Shown here: positions 7,212-10,630 of the stretch, in pieces | Numbering within the stretch: position 1 is the stretch's first letter | How the letters are laid out: every line of letters starts with the position of its first letter | Assembly: GCA_036171675.1 (NCBI GenBank) | Contig: JAVHRO010000115.1 | Coordinates: forward strand, 1-10,630 | From: Vicingus sp036171675 | Lineage (GTDB): Bacteria > Bacteroidota > Bacteroidia > Flavobacteriales_E > Vicingaceae | Length of the DNA: 10,630 nucleotides | Direction: 5' to 3' | Position numbers and translations under genes: made by a program | The notes under the pieces: generated by a model | The model's input: only the letters and a program-made list of their open reading frames with translations | What the model was told of the DNA's origin: nothing | The model's database searches: none

Positions 7212-8021
7212 TTATTTTAATGGAGAATTAGGTTCTTTCGCCATCGTGTTATATACCAATTTAGAAACAAACCTAGGGAAAAATTTACTCAAAAAGACTA
7301 CCAATTTTCCTTGATTAGTTAATATTAACTGTGATTTTCTTTTTACCACCCCTTTGTAAATATGTTCTGCCACCTCTTCGGCAGTCATCATTTTATCTTC
7401 TTCACGTGGAGATTCTCCTTGTGCACTTCCATCTGCCGAAAGTGCCGTATTCCTTATGTTCGATGAAGTAAATCCTGGACAAGCAATCATAACATGTAAA
7501 TCTTTCTTTAAATTCTCTGTTCTAAGCGCCTCTAAGAAACCTTGCATAGCAAATTTAGAAGCTGAATAGCCAGTTCTAGCAGGCAAACCTACAAATCCAG
7601 CGATGGAAGACACTCCAACAACAGAACCTTTAGTGTTTAGTAAATAAGGTAATGCGTATTTTGTGCAATTTAAGGTTCCATAAAAATTTATTTGCATCAC
7701 CTTTTCTATTACACTCAATTCAGCATCATTTAATAATGCCCTCATAGAAATACCAGCATTATTAATTAACACATCAAGCTTTCCATATTTCTTAATGGTT
7801 TCTTCTATAACCCTTTTACAATCTTCCTTTACCGCAACATCCGAATGAACAGCCAAAACGTCAAATCCTTTATTTGTTAGCCAATTTGCCGTTTCCTTTA
7901 AATTAACTTCATTTCTTCCTGTAATTATTACTTTTGCGCCTCCTCTACCAAATCGTTCAGCACACGCCTTACCAATACCGGAAGACGCTCCTGTAATAAT
8001 TACGACCTTATTTTGCATCAT
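7212..8021 (-). CDS. Short-chain dehydrogenase/reductase (SDR)
   Basis: This classical SDR has 269 residues and is a cytoplasmic NAD(P)(H)-dependent oxidoreductase. It shows TGASSGIG (10-17) for cofactor binding, NNAG (87-90), N112, a catalytic Ser at about 138-139 (GVSS), and Y152 with K156 (YSASK), so the tetrad is intact. The basic residue in TGRNE just after the second strand favours NADP(H). The hydrophobic, basic C-terminal stretch (about 237-262) is typical of the DHRS7-like group that acts on lipid-like substrates; the substrate itself cannot be read. The start was placed at ATG 8021, or possibly the next ATG at 8018. A TTG at 8036 would add only MCFKK and is less likely. It is the first gene of the operon with aroK and the GT51 glycosyltransferase. 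No obvious pathway joins the three. Confidence 0.92.
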   Translation of the reverse strand: MMQNKVVIITGASSGIGKACAERFGRGGAKVIITGRNEVNLKETANWLTNKGFDVLAVHSDVAVKEDCKRVIEETIKKYGKLDVLINNAGISMRALLNDAELSVIEKVMQINFYGTLNCTKYALPYLLNTKGSVVGVSSIAGFVGLPARTGYSASKFAMQGFLEALRTENLKKDLHVMIACPGFTSSNIRNTALSADGSAQGESPREEDKMMTAEEVAEHIYKGVVKRKSQLILTNQGKLVVFLSKFFPRFVSKLVYNTMAKEPNSPLK

Positions 8022-8073
8022 TTTTTTAAAACACAATTAGATTCCTAATACTCTATTACTATTCTTATAGACG

Positions 8074-8081
8074 CAAATTTA
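8074..8081 (-). promoter_or_regulatory. -7 promoter box of the SDR-aroK-GT51 operon
   Basis: On the minus strand TAAATTTG (8081-8074) matches TAnnTTTG exactly. A GTTG at 8107-8104 is a possible, slightly distant -33 element (22-nt spacing). Transcription would begin near 8067, giving a leader of about 46 nt before the ATG at 8021. Confidence 0.5.
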
Positions 8082-8188
8082 TATAAACCACCAACAATAC
8101 TATCAACTTTTTCAATAAGAATTTGAAAGATTTAAAGCAGAATTGACAATATTTGAGCAATTAGAGTAGCTATTGTTACGCTTATTAC

Positions 8189-8242
8189 AAAAAAAATAGC
8201 ATTTAGCATTATGAATTTAGTGCTTTTTCAGTGCTTTTTTTT
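8189..8242. repeat. Short tandem repeats between the SDR operon and the tRNA genes
   Basis: The 328-nt gap 8022-8349 holds no gene. Within it, an A8 run (8189-8196) is followed by two copies of TAGCATT (8197-8210), then two copies of AGTGCTTTTT (8219-8228 and 8230-8239, the second running on to T8). AGCA in the first pair is complementary to TGCT in the second, and the A-run to the T-runs, so a terminator-like hairpin on the plus strand can form. No plus-strand gene that it would end is visible. The rest of the gap holds only the two promoters listed. Confidence 0.4.
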
Positions 8243-8302
8243 ATATGAAATAATTGCTAATCAGCCTATTGAAATAAATAATTAAAAAAACCTAGTATAT
8301 GT

Positions 8303-8333
8303 TTTGCTAATTAAAATAAGGCATTTATATTTG
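8303..8333 (+). promoter_or_regulatory. Promoter of tRNA-Lys
   Basis: TTTG (8303-8306), a 19-nt spacer and TATATTTG (8326-8333) match the Bacteroidota sigma-ABfr type promoter (-33 TTTG, -7 TAnnTTTG) completely. The predicted start is near 8340, about 10 nt ahead of the tRNA-Lys gene. This is the clearest promoter in the window. Confidence 0.75.
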
Positions 8334-8349
8334 CAATCCTTTTTTAGGA

Positions 8350-8422
8350 GATTTGGTAGCTCAGCCGGTAGAGCATTTCACTTTTAATGAAAGGGTCCTG
8401 GGTTCGAATCCCAGCCAGATCA
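8350..8422 (+). tRNA. tRNA-Lys (anticodon TTT)
   Basis: A complete 73-nt cloverleaf is present. The acceptor stem GATTTGG pairs with CCAGATC (8415-8421) with one T-G wobble. The D stem is GCTC/GAGC, the anticodon stem TTTCA/TGAAA, with loop CTTTTAA and anticodon TTT at 8383-8385. The T arm is CTGGG-TTCGAAT-CCCAG, and the discriminator is A8422. CCA is not encoded. An intrinsic terminator follows 6 nt later. Confidence 0.97.
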
Positions 8423-8428
8423 CAAAAC

Positions 8429-8457
8429 AAAAAATCCCGTTTAAAACGGGATTTTTT
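8429..8457 (+). terminator. Intrinsic terminator after tRNA-Lys
   Basis: A perfect 12-bp stem (8429-8440 with 8446-8457) has a TTAAA loop. Its GC core is CCCGT/ACGGG, and it ends in six T residues. It separates tRNA-Lys from tRNA-Leu, so most transcripts should stop before tRNA-Leu. The A-run on the left also allows termination in the other direction. Confidence 0.9.
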
Positions 8458-8476
8458 GTTTATTTGCATAGTTAAT

Positions 8477-8560
8477 GCCCACGTGGTGAAATTGGTAGAC
8501 ACGCCATCTTGAGGGGGTGGTTTGAGTAATCATGTGCTGGTTCGAATCCAGTCGTGGGCA
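8477..8560 (+). tRNA. tRNA-Leu (anticodon GAG)
   Basis: An 84-nt class II tRNA with a long variable arm. The acceptor stem GCCCACG pairs with CGTGGGC (8553-8559). The anticodon stem is CCATC/GGTGG, with loop TTGAGGG and anticodon GAG at 8511-8513. The T arm is GCTGG-TTCGAAT-CCAGT with a closing G-T pair, and the discriminator is A8560. CCA is not encoded. A weak -7-like box, TTTATTTG (8459-8466), just after the preceding terminator could start its own transcript. Downstream, a T6 run (8589-8594) after the short repeat ACAATT/AATTGT may end it. Confidence 0.96.
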
Positions 8561-8604
8561 CAATTAATAAAGAATTAGCCAATTGTGGTTTTTTAATTTC
8601 CTGA

Positions 8605-8844
8605 TTAATCTACAATTTCCCCTTTGTGAGGCTTTAATTTATCTCTGAAAAAAATCATATCTTTTTCTTCAACAATCAAATAAGCGGACCAATATATTTC
8701 ATTTTGATAATCCACCCCTGTTATTAATTCATTAAAATTGTGCTTAATCAAAAACTCCCGAATATGTATTTCGTGATGTTTAGCAGTTCCTTCAGCATCT
8801 GGACCACTAAAATTCCAAATTAATTTAATTCTATTATCACTCAT
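8605..8844 (-). CDS. Small soluble protein with an HHxxH motif, function unknown
   Basis: This 79-residue protein has no signal peptide or membrane segment, so it is probably cytoplasmic. It looks like a small alpha/beta fold: a strand (RIKLIWNF, 5-12), a GPDAEGT loop, a helix with HHEIH at 23-27, and two further strands (about 49-56). It ends in a charged tail (PHKGEIVD). I recognise similar small proteins in Flavobacteriia but know of no assigned function. The clustered histidines could bind a metal, or could be structural. The start was set at ATG 8844 (MSDNR), 7 nt after the MbnP-like gene's stop; an in-frame GTG at 8868 would overlap that gene and add eight atypical residues. The spacing suggests co-transcription with the MbnP-like gene. 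It converges on tRNA-Leu. Confidence 0.8.
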   Translation of the reverse strand: MSDNRIKLIWNFSGPDAEGTAKHHEIHIREFLIKHNFNELITGVDYQNEIYWSAYLIVEEKDMIFFRDKLKPHKGEIVD

Positions 8845-8851
8845 CACTAAT

Positions 8852-9703
8852 CTATTGTACCACAACACCTAAACTAAAAACATCTTTGCCAATGGTGTTC
8901 ATTAATTTTTGAGCAGTATAGTTCATCATTAAATCATTATGGTAAGTATTTAAAACCCAATTGGTAGGGTTTTTATACCATTCCGAAATATCCATTTTAA
9001 TTTCTATGTTAACATTATTGGTAATTGTTATCGGTCCTAAATCGGCTTTAAAATAGTTTTGTTCTGCTGCACTAGTAGACATATTGTAAGCAGTTCCCAT
9101 ATGGTACAAATAAATAGAATCGTTACCTTGATATTTATAATGACCTTCCAATTGCATAAAGTGATAACCTCCGCCAATCATATCAGGCCAATTCCAAACC
9201 AATGAATTTAAATCAGGATACAAATTTGAAACATTATCAACTTGATCTAACCCAAACGTAAATGCAATTCCCGTGTAAGTATCGAATGGTAAATCAAAAA
9301 CAGGAGCATACGAAAGTGAAGATGGGTCGGTTAAATCAACAAAATGATGACCTTGAATTACAAGGCTATCGCCATTTGATTTATAAAAACGAATGTTAGA
9401 AATTAAATATTTTAATTTTGAAATACTTAATGTGTCACCATTTGCATTGATATAATTGTAAGCGTTAAAATCTGATGAAGCAACTGAAAGCCCTGCAAAA
9501 TGATGAGCAAAACTAAACGTTACAGTACCCGATGTTGCTACTGGCGGTGTAGGTGTTTTGTACAAGCAAGTTCCATTATCTTTTTCAGCAGATGGATCAT
9601 AATTGATTGAGCTAGGATCCGTGCAACCTTCTTTTTTTGAACATGATGTAAAAGTAATTGTACCAATTAGGGTTAACGATATGAATAATTTTATGGTTTT
9701 CAT
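8852..9703 (-). CDS. MbnP-like lipoprotein (copper-associated family)
   Basis: This 283-residue lipoprotein has a signal peptide with lipobox FTSC (lipid-modified C21). Next comes a short cap from C27 to C46 of the GCTDP...NYDP...GTC type, common in marine Bacteroidota surface proteins. Residues about 58-280 match the MbnP-like domain. Marks are FAHHFAG (65-71), ISKLKYLISNIRFY (94-107), GHHFVDL (118-124), NWPDMIGGGYHFMQLEGH (171-188) and YLYHMGTAYN (198-207). The studied member, MbnP of methanotrophs, binds copper and has a tryptophan oxidised to kynurenine by the di-heme enzyme MbnH. W169 or W171 would be the candidate here, and H67, H68, H181 and H201 are possible ligands. No MbnH-type cytochrome is adjacent in the visible region. 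The gene is followed by the HHxxH gene and preceded by the T9SS gene's terminator. The family call is good; copper binding is inferred. Confidence 0.85.
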   Translation of the reverse strand: MKTIKLFISLTLIGTITFTSCSKKEGCTDPSSINYDPSAEKDNGTCLYKTPTPPVATSGTVTFSFAHHFAGLSVASSDFNAYNYINANGDTLSISKLKYLISNIRFYKSNGDSLVIQGHHFVDLTDPSSLSYAPVFDLPFDTYTGIAFTFGLDQVDNVSNLYPDLNSLVWNWPDMIGGGYHFMQLEGHYKYQGNDSIYLYHMGTAYNMSTSAAEQNYFKADLGPITITNNVNIEIKMDISEWYKNPTNWVLNTYHNDLMMNYTAQKLMNTIGKDVFSLGVVVQ

Positions 9704-9806
9704 GAGTTATTTATTTTGAACTTTAAAATTAAACAAGTTTTATGTACTAAAACCTTAAATGTAAACCAAAGTCTTTTATTCATAATCCAATTGTTTTTAA
9801 TAAAAT

Positions 9807-9852
9807 AATCCATGATGAAAAATTAGTTTAGATTAATTTCTCACCATGGATT
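9807..9852 (-). terminator. Terminator of the T9SS cargo gene
   Basis: In the minus-strand transcript a 19-bp stem forms between 9852-9834 and 9825-9807, with two G-U wobbles and an 8-nt loop. A U-rich tail (AUUUUAUU) follows. It begins 4 nt after the stop codon, at 9857. The wobbles are mismatches in the opposite strand, so it works best in the minus direction. It separates the T9SS gene from the MbnP-like gene, which therefore probably has its own promoter in 9704-9806; no clear consensus box is visible there. Confidence 0.8.
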
Positions 9853-9856
9853 TTAC

Positions 9857-10630
9857 TTATTGAATAATCAACTTCTTAATATCGTTTCCATCTACCGATT
9901 GTATGACTAAAAAATAAATTCCACTTTTTAAATCACCAACAAAAAATTGTTGATTTTTCTCACTTAAGGTTAATGATTTTAATAGTTGACCGTTTGCGCC
10001 ATAGATAGACAAACTTGCGTTAATTAAATTTATATCACTATTTTCTATTCTAATAAAATCAATTGCCGGATTTGGATAGATAGATGAATTTGAACTTGAC
10101 ACAACATCAAAAATTCCAAGAACACTTCCACTAAATGATAGTTCATCAATGTATAAGTAATCATTATTGGTAGGTGAACTTCCACTTGCTTTAAAAGTTA
10201 TTATGCAACTATCAGGGTTATTTCCTTCCGAATAGTTAAGGGGAATACTAAAATTACTCCACGACATCGCCATTCCTGTTAAATTATAGTGCGCCGAAGC
10301 AACTGTCATTCGCATTTGCATTATGGAATCCCAACGAGTAAGCTGAACATCGACAAAGCCTTGGCTACTTCCGTAAATCATATGTTGCCATTTTCCAATT
10401 AAATTTGCTGGTCGTTGGTTAAAAGGAAAACCTGTTAATGGTTGGAGTGTTGATGAATTAAAAGTACCACTCACTGCTATGCCGGGCATAACTCCCATTC
10501 CAGAAACTGTTTTACTGGTTAATTTAAGGTAATAACTCCCAGCAACTCCAGGTGCTCCCCGTTCACATGTAAAAGTACTTGTTGGTGCAGTCGTACCATT
10601 TAAGCAACTCCATAAATTAGGGGTGTAATA
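9857..10630 (-). CDS. T9SS-secreted protein, C-terminal part (5' end outside window)
   Basis: The frame stays open from the right edge, so this is the last 257 residues of a longer protein; the ATG at 10498 is internal and not the start. Visible residues about 1-175 form a beta-rich domain ending in YLYIDELSFSG (158-168). Features such as FNQRPANLIGKWQH (70-83) and SNFSIPLNY suggest a jelly-roll, carbohydrate-binding-like (PCMD-type) module common in Bacteroidota secreted proteins. The last 75 residues are a type A sorting domain: IYPNPA (184-189), a strand-rich stretch with SIYGANGQLLKSL, then SGIYFLVIQ and KKLIIQ at the end. This tail directs export through the type IX system and attachment to, or release from, the cell surface. 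No catalytic domain is visible in this part, so the activity is unknown. A terminator follows the gene. Confidence 0.88.
   Translation of the reverse strand, partial: YYTPNLWSCLNGTTAPTSTFTCERGAPGVAGSYYLKLTSKTVSGMGVMPGIAVSGTFNSSTLQPLTGFPFNQRPANLIGKWQHMIYGSSQGFVDVQLTRWDSIMQMRMTVASAHYNLTGMAMSWSNFSIPLNYSEGNNPDSCIITFKASGSSPTNNDYLYIDELSFSGSVLGIFDVVSSSNSSIYPNPAIDFIRIENSDINLINASLSIYGANGQLLKSLTLSEKNQQFFVGDLKSGIYFLVIQSVDGNDIKKLIIQ

Noticed and set aside
7132..7314. Plus-strand open frame of 60 codons across the aroK/SDR junction.
   Set aside because: It overlaps two real genes on the other strand and has no supporting features.
8022..8036. TTG start extending the SDR by five residues (MCFKK).
   Set aside because: Tandem ATGs at 8021 and 8018 give the usual SDR N-terminus just before the TGxxxGIG strand, so the extension is unnecessary.
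8845..8868. GTG start extending the small HHxxH protein into the MbnP-like gene.
   Set aside because: ATG 8844 gives a start clear of the upstream gene, and the extension (MLWYNRLV) is simply the MbnP-like gene's end read in another frame.
1..10630. CRISPR array, insertion sequence, integrase, prophage or toxin-antitoxin genes.
   Set aside because: No spaced repeats, transposase motifs, terminal inverted repeats or paired small toxin genes were seen. The tRNA genes show no duplicated 3' end that would mark an attachment site.

Overview
The window is AT-rich DNA from a member of the Bacteroidota, most likely a Flavobacteriales-type organism. Several things point there: a type IX secretion (T9SS) sorting tail, a Bacteroidota-type S9 peptidase, an MbnP-like lipoprotein with a GCTDP...NYDP cap, OprO/OprP-like porin architecture, A-rich leaders without clear Shine-Dalgarno sequences, and promoters that fit the Bacteroidota pattern (TTTG, about 19 nt, TAnnTTTG). 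Both tRNA genes lack an encoded CCA end.

Layout from left to right. (1) A strong bidirectional terminator (8-53) sits at the left edge. (2) A minus-strand operon (2467 to 230) encodes an outer-membrane porin, an exported FMN-binding-domain protein and a four-helix membrane protein. The last two genes overlap by one base (TAATG). A perfect 9-bp inverted repeat with a 5-nt spacer lies at the presumed transcription start of this operon and looks like a repressor operator. (3) A plus-strand S9 peptidase (2714-4609) is divergent from the operon and carries a signal peptide and an intact Ser-Asp-His triad. (4) A long hairpin (4637-4677) separates it from the next, convergent operon. (5) A minus-strand operon (8021 to 4701) runs short-chain dehydrogenase, shikimate kinase (aroK), then a membrane-anchored GT51 peptidoglycan glycosyltransferase with a large periplasmic domain. 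The three genes share one reading frame, and each junction is one stop codon plus one sense codon. (6) tRNA-Lys(TTT) and tRNA-Leu(GAG) lie on the plus strand with an intrinsic terminator between them. (7) On the minus strand an MbnP-like lipoprotein gene is followed 7 nt later by a small HHxxH protein gene. (8) The right edge cuts through a T9SS cargo protein, of which only the C-terminal 257 residues are visible. It is followed by its own terminator.

The best candidate for a little-described system is the porin / FMN-protein / four-helix operon with its operator. It has the parts of a cell-envelope flavin electron-transfer or metal (iron) acquisition module: a pore in the outer membrane, a flavinylatable exported protein, and an inner-membrane partner with a His-x-His at a membrane boundary. 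The role is inferred; the operator and gene coupling are directly visible. The MbnP plus HHxxH pair is a second, weaker candidate, connected to copper. The remaining genes look like housekeeping or common envelope functions.
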